Of a stretch of 42,085 nt of DNA, positions 1 through 8,886 are shown in pieces. Location of the stretch: assembly GCA_003223875.1 (NCBI GenBank), contig QHWY01000005.1:1-42085 (forward strand), given 5' to 3'. Origin of the DNA: Acidobacteriota bacterium. Lineage in GTDB: Bacteria > Acidobacteriota > Terriglobia > 20CM-2-55-15. The notes under the pieces are model-generated. The model was given only the letters and a program-made list of their open reading frames with translations. It made no database searches and was not told where the DNA came from. Numbering within the stretch: position 1 is the stretch's first letter; every line of letters starts with the position of its first letter. The position numbers were made by a program, and so were the translations under genes.

Positions 1-27
1 CTTTAAACCGCATGCGAAGATATTGTA

Positions 28-1056
28 CTAGGTCCGCGAAACCGAAGCCGATTCGAAAGTTGCCATTTCTTGGTAGAGCCGAACGGAAGCCGTGATGATG
101 TCGATTGCAATGGCAGCTCCGGTTCCCTCCCCCAAACACATGTCCAGATCGAGAATGGGACGTGCGTCGAAAAATTCCATCATTCTTCGGTGGCCTCGTT
201 CTCGTGATAAATGCGAGAAGAACAGATACGCCCTTGATTCGGGTGCCAGTTTCGTGGCGATCATCGCACCTGCACCGGAAATGAACCCATCGACGACGAC
301 CGGGATGCGCCGGGCGGCGGCCCCGAGGATCAATCCCGCGATGGCACTGATCTCCAATCCTCCGATTTTTGCCAGCACATCCAGAGCGTTTTGTGGATCG
401 GGTTCTCGCCGCTCGAGTGCATCCCTAACGACGTTGGTCTTGTGCCGCAGCCGTTGGTCATCGATACCGGTACCTCGGCCGACAACGTCTTCAACCGGCA
501 AGCCCGCCAGCACCGCAAGTATGGCGGAACTCGACGTGGTATTGCCGATACCCATGTCTCCGGTGCCAATCAAGTCGTAACCTTCGGCGCACGCCATGCC
601 GACCTGAATGGCTTCGATCGCTTCTTCTTCGGTCATGGCCGGCCTATCCGCAAAATTCTCTGTGCCTCGTCTTATCTTTTTCGAAACGAGACCGGGTAAG
701 TCCGGGAATTCGTAGTCCACACCGACATCAACGACGAGATTCTGAATGCCATAGTGACGGCACAACACGTTGATGGCCGCGCCCCCGCGCAGGAAGTTGA
801 ATACCATCTGGGCCGTCACTTCACGAGGGTAGGCGCTGACGCCGCTTCGGGAGATACCGTGGTCGGCGGCGAAGGTGAAGATGACGCGCTTTCTTAAATT
901 GAGATCCATCGAGCCGCGCATCAGGCCAAACTCGCGGGCGAATTCTTCCAGCCGCCCAAGACTGCGGGGAGGTTTCGTGAGATTATCGAGATGCTGTTGC
1001 AATACAGAATGCAATTGAAAATCGGGGCGCTGGATTTTAGGTAAGGAAAGCGGCAT
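28..1056 (-). CDS. cobT: Nicotinate-nucleotide--dimethylbenzimidazole phosphoribosyltransferase CobT
   Basis: CobT moves phosphoribose from nicotinate mononucleotide to a lower-ligand base such as dimethylbenzimidazole, giving the alpha-ribazole phosphate used by CobS. The 342-residue product has the family length. It keeps the family's C-terminal GEGTGAA motif, whose Glu (about residue 310) corresponds to the catalytic base known from Salmonella CobT. It also has the GIGNTTSSSA and VVVDGFISGAGA stretches. The frame stays open to 1176, but I place the start at the ATG at 1056 (MPLSLPKIQ) because the extra 40 residues are unlike the family and lie inside cobS. With this start it overlaps cobS by 20 bp, so the two are probably translationally coupled. 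It is the last gene of the riboswitch-headed operon. Function is near certain; the base actually used cannot be read from sequence. Confidence 0.95.
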   Translation of the reverse strand: MPLSLPKIQRPDFQLHSVLQQHLDNLTKPPRSLGRLEEFAREFGLMRGSMDLNLRKRVIFTFAADHGISRSGVSAYPREVTAQMVFNFLRGGAAINVLCRHYGIQNLVVDVGVDYEFPDLPGLVSKKIRRGTENFADRPAMTEEEAIEAIQVGMACAEGYDLIGTGDMGIGNTTSSSAILAVLAGLPVEDVVGRGTGIDDQRLRHKTNVVRDALERREPDPQNALDVLAKIGGLEISAIAGLILGAAARRIPVVVDGFISGAGAMIATKLAPESRAYLFFSHLSRERGHRRMMEFFDARPILDLDMCLGEGTGAAIAIDIITASVRLYQEMATFESASVSRT

Positions 1057-1765
1057 ACGTTGCGATCTCCACAAACTGAAAGGTTGCGCCAAAACAATCG
1101 CCGGTAACTCCGCCGATCCGACGGCGAAAATATCTCGCGGCGCTGGCGACGATGATGATCGCGACGCAAAATGCAAGAGCGCCGAAAATGCGCGACATCA
1201 GGATCACCACGGCGCCACTGAATACAGTTGTCACGACGACTGTATTGGCATCTATTCTTTTTGCGAATTCCGATCCAAGACCCTCATGGGCATTTACACT
1301 GAAATATCCCAGAGGAAGAAAAGCCCACCGACCAAGAATCTGGGCGGTCACGATTGCGGCATCGAGGCGAGGAGGATTCATGGAAGTCAGAGCCGCATAT
1401 TTGGCGAGCGTGCAGAGAGCCACTACCACGGCGGCGAATGCTCCAATGCGCGCGTCCTTCATGATTCGAAGTCGTTCTTCACGCGTCCAGCCGCCACCCA
1501 TTCCATCGGCCACGTCGGCCAAACCATCTTCGTGAAGACCGCCGGTTACCCACACGAGGAACGCCATTATCAGAACGATTGAAAAGGAATCCGGAAACGC
1601 CACCATCACTGCGTGTCTCAGGATGACGGCCGCCAAACCGATAGCGCACCCGATTGCGGGATAGAAGTAGTAAGCAACTGCCGCGTCGCGTGCTGTGGCC
1701 CCTTCTGTGTGAACCTGCAACCTCGTCAGGAATTGCAATGCAAGACGAAATCCCTCCCACATCAC
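1037..1765 (-). CDS. cobS: Adenosylcobinamide-GDP ribazoletransferase CobS (cobalamin-5'-phosphate synthase)
   Basis: CobS is an integral inner-membrane enzyme that joins adenosylcobinamide-GDP to alpha-ribazole (phosphate), the last main step of cobalamin assembly. The product has 242 residues and several hydrophobic helices. It shows the hallmark acidic motif GGLHEDGLADVADGMGGG around residues 70-88, which binds metal and substrate in this family. The start is either GTG at 1765, which overlaps the cobU stop by three bases, or the next codon, an ATG at 1762. The end overlaps cobT by 20 bp. It sits between cobU and cobT, which make its two substrates, so the three nucleotide-loop enzymes are made together. 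Confidence 0.95.
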   Translation of the reverse strand: MMWEGFRLALQFLTRLQVHTEGATARDAAVAYYFYPAIGCAIGLAAVILRHAVMVAFPDSFSIVLIMAFLVWVTGGLHEDGLADVADGMGGGWTREERLRIMKDARIGAFAAVVVALCTLAKYAALTSMNPPRLDAAIVTAQILGRWAFLPLGYFSVNAHEGLGSEFAKRIDANTVVVTTVFSGAVVILMSRIFGALAFCVAIIIVASAARYFRRRIGGVTGDCFGATFQFVEIATYAAFLT

Positions 1766-2256
1766 TTCACCTGCACTGAAATACCGCAGACCATTAGCAC
1801 CACGTGGTCCGCAATTTTAGCCACACGCTGGTTCATCAGCCCGGAATAATCGCGGAACCGGCGAGCTAGCGCATTGTCCGGAACAATGGACCACCCCAGT
1901 TCGTTCGTAACGGCCACGATGTCTGCTTCAGTGACACGCAAGGCACTACATAACGATTCAATCTGTCTCCCGGCTTGCTCTTCGGCGCGCAGAACCCAAT
2001 TGGACAGCCAAAGAGTCAGACAATCGACGACGACAACACCTCGCAATCTCAACAGATGTTTCGACACGTCGTAGGCTTCTTCGATCGTTTCCCACCGAAC
2101 ACCTCGTTCCAAGCGATGGCGTTCGGCCCGCTGCCGCATCTCTTCGTCCAACAGTTCAGCCGTAGCGATGTAAGTTTTCGGATTTTTTGCGCCGGCATAT
2201 GTGAGCGCGTGACGCGTCTTGCCGCTGCGCGCTCCTCCAGTGATAAGGATAATCAT
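1762..2256 (-). CDS. cobU: Bifunctional adenosylcobinamide kinase / adenosylcobinamide-phosphate guanylyltransferase CobU
   Basis: CobU phosphorylates adenosylcobinamide and then transfers GMP to it, making adenosylcobinamide-GDP for CobS. The 164-residue protein matches the compact CobU/CobP family. It has an N-terminal P-loop GGARSGKT (residues 7-14), a His in AERHRLERG (His47) corresponding to the guanylylated His of Salmonella CobU, the Walker-B-like VVVVDCLTLWLSN, and the C-terminal NQRVAKIADHVVLMVCGI stretch. The start ATG overlaps the btuF stop as ATGA, which supports 2256. The stop overlaps the start of cobS. The kinase activity allows salvage of imported cobinamide, in line with the transport genes in the same operon. 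Confidence 0.95.
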   Translation of the reverse strand: MIILITGGARSGKTRHALTYAGAKNPKTYIATAELLDEEMRQRAERHRLERGVRWETIEEAYDVSKHLLRLRGVVVVDCLTLWLSNWVLRAEEQAGRQIESLCSALRVTEADIVAVTNELGWSIVPDNALARRFRDYSGLMNQRVAKIADHVVLMVCGISVQVK

Positions 2257-3065
2257 CGCGAGAAGATCTTCCGCAACTCGCGCACGGCCTGACCGACACG
2301 CGGACCTGGCGTTACAAAATATTCGCCGGATATCGGAAATACGGCGTCGTAGCGAACCGCGCGAAGGAAGGAATACCTTTGCCAGAGTCCCTTCACCGCC
2401 CGCTTCTCGGATTCGGTGACGATGTGGTCGTGCCCCATATCCAAAATGATGTCCGGATCCCGGTGAATGACTTCTTCAAAGGAGAATCGCGGGTATTGCA
2501 CGCCAGCATCAGCTGCGACATTGATGCCGCCGGCCAAATCGATCACCTCACTCAGGTAACTGCCCTGACCAACGACGACGAGGCCCGCGACAGTGCCCGG
2601 TGTGCGGCCGACCACAAACAGCACCTTGGGTTTGGGAGTTCGGTTCGAGCTATCGGTAGTTTGGTGGATCTCGTTGTCGATGGATTGAACCAGCCTCTCA
2701 CCTCGGTCCGGTATTCCGAGCTTTGCAGCGATGGTTTGGATCGATTGATAAATGCCGTAAACACTGTCGGGATGCAGACTAATGACCTCGATGCGACGCG
2801 TCTGCCGGAGCGCCTCCACAACGTTTGGGCGGCTGTCGTTGACGAAAACAAGGTCGGGATTCAGCGCGAGAATCAACTCGATATTTGGTGTCGCATAGCC
2901 GCCGATTTTCGGCTTGCGTTTCGCAGCCTCCGGGTAATTGCAATATGCCGTGTCACCAACAACCTGATCGCCGGCGCCGAGCGCAAAAAGAATCTCGGTA
3001 ATACTTGGAGCCGCGGAAACGATCCGATAATGTGAGAGCGCGAGCAGCAACACCAACCAATGCAT
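2253..3065 (-). CDS. btuF: BtuF-like periplasmic corrinoid-binding protein
   Basis: This is a periplasmic substrate-binding protein of the Fe/B12 type, expected to pass cobalamin or cobinamide from the outer-membrane receptor to an inner-membrane ABC importer. The 270 residues begin with a hydrophobic signal-like segment ending near SAAPS. The two-lobed binding-protein motifs follow: PSITEILFALGAGDQVVG, then KIGGYATPNIELILALNPDLVF. The segment is unusually short, with no lipobox Cys and no clear basic N-region, so the export mode is uncertain. The gene abuts the decarboxylase gene (TAG immediately followed by ATG) and overlaps cobU. BtuC and BtuD are not in the window, so the importer must be encoded elsewhere. 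The corrinoid specificity is inferred from the operon. Confidence 0.88.
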   Translation of the reverse strand: MHWLVLLLALSHYRIVSAAPSITEILFALGAGDQVVGDTAYCNYPEAAKRKPKIGGYATPNIELILALNPDLVFVNDSRPNVVEALRQTRRIEVISLHPDSVYGIYQSIQTIAAKLGIPDRGERLVQSIDNEIHQTTDSSNRTPKPKVLFVVGRTPGTVAGLVVVGQGSYLSEVIDLAGGINVAADAGVQYPRFSFEEVIHRDPDIILDMGHDHIVTESEKRAVKGLWQRYSFLRAVRYDAVFPISGEYFVTPGPRVGQAVRELRKIFSR

Positions 3066-4109
3066 CTAAATTCTCCTCAGGTAATTCAACAGACGAATGT
3101 TTTCGGCGCGTTTCCTAATGGCAAATCGAAAACACGGGCCGTCAACACCTTCGACGCTGCGGCAATCGCGAATCAAGATGCGCTCTTCGGCGAGAGTTGC
3201 TATTAATTCGTCCAACATCCGATCGGAGTCACAACCCGCGAAGAAAAAGTTAGCAGCCGTGGGAAATGCGCGAACATGAGCGAGCGCGTGAAGTTCTTTC
3301 CAGAGCCAGATCCTCTCCCGCTGCACGAGCTGAAGGCTAGCCTCTCGATACGAGAGATCAGCCAGGCTTGTTAGACCGGCAATTTCAGCAAGGTTGTTGA
3401 CCTGCCAGGGTTCGCGGGACTGTGTAAGCGATGGCACACCTTGCCCGACGAGGTATCCAAGCCGCAGACCGGGAATGGCGTAAAACTTCGTCATCGAGCG
3501 CAAAACCCAGAGATTCGGAAATTTTTCGATGTATCGGACCATTGACGGTTGGCCTGTAAATTCAATGAAAGCCTCATCCAGTAAAATCTGCGTTGACACG
3601 GAAATTTGTTCGAGCCACTCCAGGAGCGGTTCAGGCGGAACGTATGCACCGGTCGGGTTGTTCGGATTCGTTAGGATCACAACATCGCCAACCGGTTGGA
3701 TTGTCGGTAGTCGAAAATGATGGTCCGGCCGCAAGGTAGTTACCTTGATTGCAGTTCCCGAACTCTCCAGCGCCCGCCGGTATTCGGAAAAGGTGGGTAC
3801 GATCAGCGTCGCAGTTTGCGGGCGCTTCGTTCTCAGCCAAAAATAAATCAGTTCCGTAGCGCCATTGCCCGGCAGGATTTTATTGGCAGGTATGCACAGT
3901 TGATCGGATAGGCACTGCGCAAACCGCGTTGGAATCTCTTCCGGATAAACCGCTGCTGTGTGCAAACATTCTCGAAGAGCGGCAACGGCAATTGGCGACG
4001 GTCCGAGTGGATTGATGTTGGCGCTGAAATCTAAGATATCGCGGTAATCCAGATTGCGCTCACGTGCGAACGCGAGCGCGCGACCGCCATGATTTAGAAC
4101 TGAAGCCAT
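3066..4109 (-). CDS. cobD: L-threonine-O-3-phosphate decarboxylase CobD (PLP-dependent)
   Basis: This fold-type I PLP enzyme is related to histidinol-phosphate aminotransferase. In a cobalamin operon it is best read as CobD, which decarboxylates threonine phosphate to (R)-1-amino-2-propanol phosphate, the arm CbiB attaches. The 347 residues contain NINPLGPSP near residue 31, NPNNPTGAY near 149, the PLP-binding Asp in LLDEAFIEF (about 179), and the Schiff-base lysine in SMTKFYAIPGLRLGY (Lys208). The 5' end overlaps cbiB by 16 bp. Sequence alone cannot fully exclude a histidinol-phosphate aminotransferase, but position between cbiB and btuF makes CobD much more likely. Confidence 0.9.
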   Translation of the reverse strand: MASVLNHGGRALAFARERNLDYRDILDFSANINPLGPSPIAVAALRECLHTAAVYPEEIPTRFAQCLSDQLCIPANKILPGNGATELIYFWLRTKRPQTATLIVPTFSEYRRALESSGTAIKVTTLRPDHHFRLPTIQPVGDVVILTNPNNPTGAYVPPEPLLEWLEQISVSTQILLDEAFIEFTGQPSMVRYIEKFPNLWVLRSMTKFYAIPGLRLGYLVGQGVPSLTQSREPWQVNNLAEIAGLTSLADLSYREASLQLVQRERIWLWKELHALAHVRAFPTAANFFFAGCDSDRMLDELIATLAEERILIRDCRSVEGVDGPCFRFAIRKRAENIRLLNYLRRI

Positions 4110-5017
4110 ATTCCCACCGCCAGATAAGAGAAGCCCGCGACGCTATACATTAACGACCGGACAGTTGCGAAACGATTCCATTGCAGTTCGTAAATCGGAT
4201 CGCCGAGGAATGGCTTTTGCGAGGGATGACCGAAGTAGTAGTTCAAGCCACCGAGTCGCACACCTAAAGCCCCGGCGAGCGCGGCTTCCGGATATCCAGC
4301 ATTTGGAGAAGGCTGTAACCGGGCGTCTCGTAAAATTGTGGCGGCGGCACTTCGCCATCGAAGCCGTAACAGCACTGCAGCAAGCACGATGATTCCAGCC
4401 GTTATCCGGGCCGGTATGTAATTCGCTACATCATCCAACCGTGCGGCCGCCCAACCGAACCGAAGGTAATGTTCGTTCTTATAACCGATCATGGAATCCA
4501 TCGTGTTGATCGCCTTATAAATGACCATCCCCGGAATGCCTAAAACGGCGAGAAAAAATAAGGGCGCAACGATACCGTCGCTCAGGTTCTCCGCGACGGT
4601 TTCAAAAACAGCGCGCGTGATTTCGCTTTCGCACAAACCCTGTGTGTCTCGTCCAACGATTTGTCCGACCAGATCTCGGGCGCGGTTGAGATGTCCAGAA
4701 CGCAAGGCTTCGATGACTCGAACGGCGTGCTGATCGAGACTGCGCAACGCGAGGCAACTGAAGATCCAATACACCGCAAGAGGAAATCCGCCCCATCGCA
4801 ATGTGGCGGTAGTGAAGCCCAATGTAACGAACAGAACAATGACTACCAGTACCGAGCCTCCCGTTTGCTCGTGAGGGAAGATTCGCCGCAAAAATGATTC
4901 GAACCGGCGAACGAGGAAGCCGACACCTTCAACCGGATGGGGCAACCATCGAGGATCTCCGATCATGAGATCCAGGACGGCCGCCATGGCAAATTCGGCC
5001 GTATTCGCTTCGATCAT
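4094..5017 (-). CDS. cbiB: Adenosylcobinamide-phosphate synthase CbiB
   Basis: CbiB is a membrane enzyme that attaches aminopropanol (phosphate) to adenosylcobyric acid. The 307-residue product is the family length and has several hydrophobic helices. It shows the family's N-terminal motif DLMIGDPRWLPHPVEGVG (residues 16-33) and the conserved NTMDSMIGYKNEHYLRFGWAAARLDD region in the middle, a CbiB signature. The start ATG overlaps the cobQ stop as ATGA. The 3' end overlaps the decarboxylase gene that supplies its co-substrate, so the two are likely made in step. In some naming schemes this protein is called CobD; here CbiB is used to avoid confusion with the decarboxylase. Confidence 0.95.
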   Translation of the reverse strand: MIEANTAEFAMAAVLDLMIGDPRWLPHPVEGVGFLVRRFESFLRRIFPHEQTGGSVLVVIVLFVTLGFTTATLRWGGFPLAVYWIFSCLALRSLDQHAVRVIEALRSGHLNRARDLVGQIVGRDTQGLCESEITRAVFETVAENLSDGIVAPLFFLAVLGIPGMVIYKAINTMDSMIGYKNEHYLRFGWAAARLDDVANYIPARITAGIIVLAAVLLRLRWRSAAATILRDARLQPSPNAGYPEAALAGALGVRLGGLNYYFGHPSQKPFLGDPIYELQWNRFATVRSLMYSVAGFSYLAVGIWLQF

Positions 5018-6456
5018 TGGAGCAACTCGTAAATCCGTTCAATATCGAGATGGGTTTTTGCTGTCGCGGCCAGCCGGTCGTACTCCTGATCCTTCGAATA
5101 GCGAAATTTCGCAGGGCGCCAGTTGAGCCGGCGGCTCTCTGCGACGATCGATAAAAACTCTCGCGTAAATTCCGGATTGTCAAAAAGCCCATGAAAGTAC
5201 GTGCCCGCGATCCTGCCGCACACGATTCCATCGGAGGCTCCGTCTTCCTTTTGAATAAAGTGATCGACAGGTTCCAGCGGCTCGGTTCTGCCCATGTGGA
5301 TCTCGTATCCGGAAACCCTTGTGCCAAGGAAGGAGCGGCCCTGGGATTGAACGGTCAGCTTCTCGCGGCCGAGTTCGGTTTCGGCAGGCAACAATTGAAG
5401 TCCTTCCAGGCATCCGCCCTCTTCCACCCCAAATGGATCGGATATGTTTCGGCCCAGCATTTGATATCCGCCGCAGATTCCGAGAACCCATCCGCCATGT
5501 TCCAGCGTGTCGAACAACAGTGCCTTGAAGCCTCGCTCGTATAGCCACCGCAGGTCACTGATCGTATTTTTCGTTCCAGGAATAATTAAGAGGTCCACGG
5601 TGGAGGCCGGTTCGGTGAGATATTCCACAGCGACATCGGGGATCGTTTCGAGCGCATTGAAGTCGGTGTAGTTCGAAATATGCGGCAGCCGGATGACGCC
5701 GACGCGAAAGGCTCCTTGACGTTTCGCTCGATCGTCGAGCGAAACGCTGTCCTCCTGATCGATACGGAGAGATTCAATGTAGGGCAACACACCGAAGCAT
5801 GGACGCTTCGTGCGCTGTTCCAATAATGCGGGGCCTCCATCGAACAAGCGCAGGTCGCCGCGAAAGCGATTGATGATGAACCCTCGAACAAGGTCGCGCT
5901 CGTCATCATCCAAGAGAGCAAACGTACCTATAATCGATGCGAACACCCCGCCGCGATCAATGTCGGCCACCAGCAAAGCCCGGCTGCCCGCCGCTTTCGC
6001 AAACGGCAGATTGACAATATCGCGATCTTTGAGGTTTAACTCCACGGCGCTTCCGGCGCCTTCGAGTAAGATGCAGTCAAATTTCTGTGCAAGGCGATGG
6101 AAACTCTCCAAGACTTCCTTAAAGAAGAACGATTTCTGCTCGTAGTACTCCGTGGCTGTCATCGTTCCATAAACCCGGCCGTGCAGTACAACCTGAATCT
6201 TACGATCCGTGTTTGGCTTGAGCAGAATCGGATTCATGTCCGATTCCGGTTCAATGCCCGCGGCTTCGGCCTGGGCGACTTGAGCGCGTCCTATTTCACT
6301 GCCGTCCCGGCAGACGAATGAATTTAGGGCCATGTTCTGTGACTTAAAAGGAGCCACTCGCAAGCCGTGTTGACGAAATATTCGGCAAAGGGCGGTGACC
6401 ATAATGCTTTTCCCCACATGCGATGCCGTTCCAATAACCATCAAGCTCTTGCTCAT
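5014..6456 (-). CDS. cobQ: Cobyric acid synthase CobQ/CbiP
   Basis: CobQ amidates four side chains of adenosylcobyrinic acid a,c-diamide using glutamine and ATP, giving adenosylcobyric acid. From the ATG at 6456 it has 480 residues. The N-terminal DTB-synthetase-like ATPase domain starts with VIGTASHVGKS and contains FKSQNMALNS and EGAGSAVELNLKDRD. The C-terminal class I glutamine amidotransferase domain has IIPGTKNTISDL and the nucleophile Cys in GICGGYQMLG (about residue 328), with GTYFHGLFDN near the end. I prefer 6456 over the open upstream codons because this ATG overlaps the receptor stop as ATGA. The enzyme acts on a late corrinoid precursor, yet no ring-synthesis genes are nearby. Confidence 0.95.
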   Translation of the reverse strand: MSKSLMVIGTASHVGKSIMVTALCRIFRQHGLRVAPFKSQNMALNSFVCRDGSEIGRAQVAQAEAAGIEPESDMNPILLKPNTDRKIQVVLHGRVYGTMTATEYYEQKSFFFKEVLESFHRLAQKFDCILLEGAGSAVELNLKDRDIVNLPFAKAAGSRALLVADIDRGGVFASIIGTFALLDDDERDLVRGFIINRFRGDLRLFDGGPALLEQRTKRPCFGVLPYIESLRIDQEDSVSLDDRAKRQGAFRVGVIRLPHISNYTDFNALETIPDVAVEYLTEPASTVDLLIIPGTKNTISDLRWLYERGFKALLFDTLEHGGWVLGICGGYQMLGRNISDPFGVEEGGCLEGLQLLPAETELGREKLTVQSQGRSFLGTRVSGYEIHMGRTEPLEPVDHFIQKEDGASDGIVCGRIAGTYFHGLFDNPEFTREFLSIVAESRRLNWRPAKFRYSKDQEYDRLAATAKTHLDIERIYELLQ

Positions 6457-8693
6457 CGATGTCTCCATCGGAAGGTCACGCCCGCAAGCACACTGCGAGA
6501 GAGAGCCGTGTAGCCAAGCACCTCTTCATATCGGCGATTCAAAAGATTCTGGGCGCGGACGAACAAATCGAGATATGGCCGCAAAGAATAACTAACGCCA
6601 AGATCCGTTCTTTGATATCCGGGATTGCGCACAATTCCAAAGCCCACACCATCCGAATCCTGACGTTCGCCTACAAAGGTCGTGTTCAGCGTGATGAAGC
6701 CTCGCCGAAAGATGGCCGTGACATCGATTGCTCCGGAGTGCCGCGGCCGGCGGGGCAATTCCTGTCCGATTCCTGTCATTGCAGTTGCAGAAGATGCGGC
6801 GGAAGTCACACGGGTATCGAGAAACGTGTATTCGCCGCGAAGCCGCAACCGCGACAATTCGAGACGTGTGCTCCATTCGATCCCTCGGGCGCGGCTTGCC
6901 TCCAGATTGACCCAAGTGCCCGGTTGAGGCGCCGGTAAAGACACAAAAACAATAAGGTCGCGAAAACGATTAGCAAACAGCGTCGCTTCCGTCACTACAC
7001 GCGAGCCAAAGAACCGCCGCTCGATTCCAGTTTCTACGCTTTGGGAACGTTCCGGGCGGAGATTGCGATTGCCGACGAACATTGGATCATGCGCAAAATT
7101 CTGCTGGAAACTCGGCTCCGAAATTCCCGTACCAGCACCGGCCTTCAATCGAGTTGTAGAGGTGACAAGGTATGACGCTGCAAATCGCGGTGTGACCTTC
7201 TTGTAAAATACCGAGTTGTCTTCAAGTCTGACACTCTCCGTCAGAAAAATTCTGGAACCCGCGCTGTGCTGGTGATTCGCGAACAGTCCATGACTGTTTC
7301 GAAGTGGCCGAGCGGCGTTGGCGATGCCGCGCTCCTGCTCGAAGTCATAGCCAGCGATGATGGAGCTATGGGACGAGTAGCTCCAGTTTGCCTGATATCC
7401 CGCCGATCGTCGTTCGGTAATGGTTTTCGACGGAGCCGAAGCGCTGATCAATAGGGTCCGCCGAACGACTCGGGCGTCTTTTGGAACGACATAATTTGAG
7501 GACGATAGCTCCAGACCGGAGAGAAGGCGCACCAGGCGCACACCCTCATTTCCGCGCGCGCCTGGCGTACCGGTCACAATCGCTGCAAGGTTGAACGGAC
7601 CCTCTGCCTCATTGTCTTGAAAGTAGTCGCGAAATCGGGTGAAGCCGAGTAGGAGCCGCTGCGACAATTTCTGCGTATTCTGCTCATAGCGGAAGCCACT
7701 AATGATATTCGTGCCTCTGCGAGAGGCATCAGAATCAAGAAGACCATATCCGACCTTGTTAGGAACGCCAGTCCAGGTTCCGATGGTCCGTAATGTGAAT
7801 CGTACTTGAGACGCGCCATTGAACCGGTAGCCGAGGTTTCCAGCCAGCGTCAGATTACGGTACGAGTCATTGATGTATGCGCCTTGAGTTCCTATGCGCT
7901 CTGCTGCCAAAGAATAATCAAACATCTTCATGGCGCCGGACACACCCGCGCGGTATCGATAAGTCGAAAAATTTCCACCTTCAAAGGAGCCAAACCCGCT
8001 TGCCATTCCATCTTCTGCGGTGCCCTGGCGACTGACGACCTGAATCACCGAAGCAGCGGCGTTGGAGCCATAAACCGCGCTCTGCGGACCGCGAACAGTT
8101 TCCACGCGAACGATATTTGTCGATGTGAGATGAGCGAAGTTGAAATCGCCCCCGGGATCGTTCACCTGGATACCGTCCACCAACAGCAGATTGGCGTTCT
8201 TCCCGCCGCCCCTTGTATAGATCGCTGTCGTACCGCCGCGTCGGCTTGTCTGGGCAACCGCCATGCCGGGAATTTCCCGCAGCAGTTCGTAAAGGGGTGG
8301 CGACTGTTGTTGAGCGATGTGATCCTGATCGAAGGCGGTAGCAGAAACTCCCAGCATGCTCAGTGGAGTCTCTACCCGAGTCGCCGTAACCAGAACATCC
8401 TCACCGTGCGGTGTGATGCCCAGCATGAACGTGATGAAGCCTGAGGGCAGGCTAATCGAAGAGAAGTGAGGAGCAAATCCGGCGGCGGTAACGGCAATCG
8501 AATAATCGCCCGCTGGTGCTTCGTCAAAGATGAACTGTCCGCTGTTGTCGGTATAGGTTTCGCGGACGAAGGCCGGACGAGATATTCGGACCTTTGCACC
8601 CGCGATTACACCACCGCTCGGATCTTCAACGGTGCCCTTGAACGGCTCGGACGCGGACAAAAGCAGAAAGAACAGGAGGCTGAGAGTAGACAT
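6453..8693 (-). CDS. btuB: TonB-dependent outer-membrane receptor, BtuB-like, with N-terminal carboxypeptidase-regulatory domain
   Basis: This is a 746-residue outer-membrane beta-barrel receptor. Residues 1 to about 15 are a signal peptide. Residues 17-90 form a carboxypeptidase-regulatory-like beta domain (GTVEDPSGGVIAGAKVRIS, then DNSGQFIFDEAPAGDYSI). A TonB-box-like EDVLVTATR follows near residue 98. The plug domain contains LREIPGMAV, YTRGGGKNANLLLVDGIQV and VRGPQSAVYGSNAAASVIQV. The rest is barrel, ending in the aromatic-terminated strand VLAGVTFRWRHR. It is the first gene after the cobalamin riboswitch and overlaps cobQ, so corrinoid uptake is the obvious role. The Shine-Dalgarno sequence lies within a small hairpin at 8697-8715. 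The BtuB label rests on context; the receptor family is broad. Confidence 0.9.
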   Translation of the reverse strand: MSTLSLLFFLLLSASEPFKGTVEDPSGGVIAGAKVRISRPAFVRETYTDNSGQFIFDEAPAGDYSIAVTAAGFAPHFSSISLPSGFITFMLGITPHGEDVLVTATRVETPLSMLGVSATAFDQDHIAQQQSPPLYELLREIPGMAVAQTSRRGGTTAIYTRGGGKNANLLLVDGIQVNDPGGDFNFAHLTSTNIVRVETVRGPQSAVYGSNAAASVIQVVSRQGTAEDGMASGFGSFEGGNFSTYRYRAGVSGAMKMFDYSLAAERIGTQGAYINDSYRNLTLAGNLGYRFNGASQVRFTLRTIGTWTGVPNKVGYGLLDSDASRRGTNIISGFRYEQNTQKLSQRLLLGFTRFRDYFQDNEAEGPFNLAAIVTGTPGARGNEGVRLVRLLSGLELSSSNYVVPKDARVVRRTLLISASAPSKTITERRSAGYQANWSYSSHSSIIAGYDFEQERGIANAARPLRNSHGLFANHQHSAGSRIFLTESVRLEDNSVFYKKVTPRFAASYLVTSTTRLKAGAGTGISEPSFQQNFAHDPMFVGNRNLRPERSQSVETGIERRFFGSRVVTEATLFANRFRDLIVFVSLPAPQPGTWVNLEASRARGIEWSTRLELSRLRLRGEYTFLDTRVTSAASSATAMTGIGQELPRRPRHSGAIDVTAIFRRGFITLNTTFVGERQDSDGVGFGIVRNPGYQRTDLGVSYSLRPYLDLFVRAQNLLNRRYEEVLGYTALSRSVLAGVTFRWRHR

Positions 8694-8696
8694 GAT

Positions 8697-8715
8697 CTTT
8701 TCCCCCTCGGAAAAG
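8697..8715 (-). promoter_or_regulatory. Hairpin holding the Shine-Dalgarno sequence of the receptor gene
   Basis: Read on the minus strand, a 7-bp perfect stem (CTTTTCC / GGAAAAG) closes a GAGGG loop, ending three bases before the ATG at 8693. The purine-rich ribosome-binding sequence GAGGGGG lies in the loop and 3' arm. Being directly downstream of the riboswitch B12 box, it is a plausible expression platform that controls ribosome access. No poly-U tract follows it, which argues against transcription termination. The pairing is seen; the regulatory role is inferred. Confidence 0.55.
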
Positions 8716-8729
8716 AGTTCCCATGTTTT

Positions 8730-8882
8730 TCGCTGAACCGGTCTCCTGACTTCGCGGTCCTATATCGCGCCCGCCTTCCCACATGCGTTTTTCGCTGCAG
8801 TGGCGCGCGCTCGGCTGCTTATACCGCTTACAGTTGCGGGGCAGTGGCGGATTTTCACCGCCTTCCCGTGCATTCAGCGTCT
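8730..8882 (-). promoter_or_regulatory. Cobalamin (adenosylcobalamin-class) riboswitch
   Basis: Reading the minus strand, this leader has the conserved cobalamin riboswitch parts in order. A GGGAAGGCGGTGAAAATCCG segment comes first, then ACTGCCCCGCAACTGTAAGC, then the GCCACTG ... GTGGGAAGGC pair, and finally a B12 box matching the AGTCAGGAGACCGG pattern at about 8736-8752. It starts a few bases after the cobO stop and ends about 40 nt before the receptor ATG. It should lower expression of the whole receptor-to-cobT operon when cobalamin is plentiful. CobO lies upstream of it and would not be controlled by this element. Confidence 0.95.
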
Positions 8883-8886
8883 TTGT

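Noticed and set aside
2379-3035. 218-codon plus-strand frame over btuF
   Set aside because: It is antisense to a clear binding-protein gene with overlapping operon neighbours, and the protein has no recognisable features.
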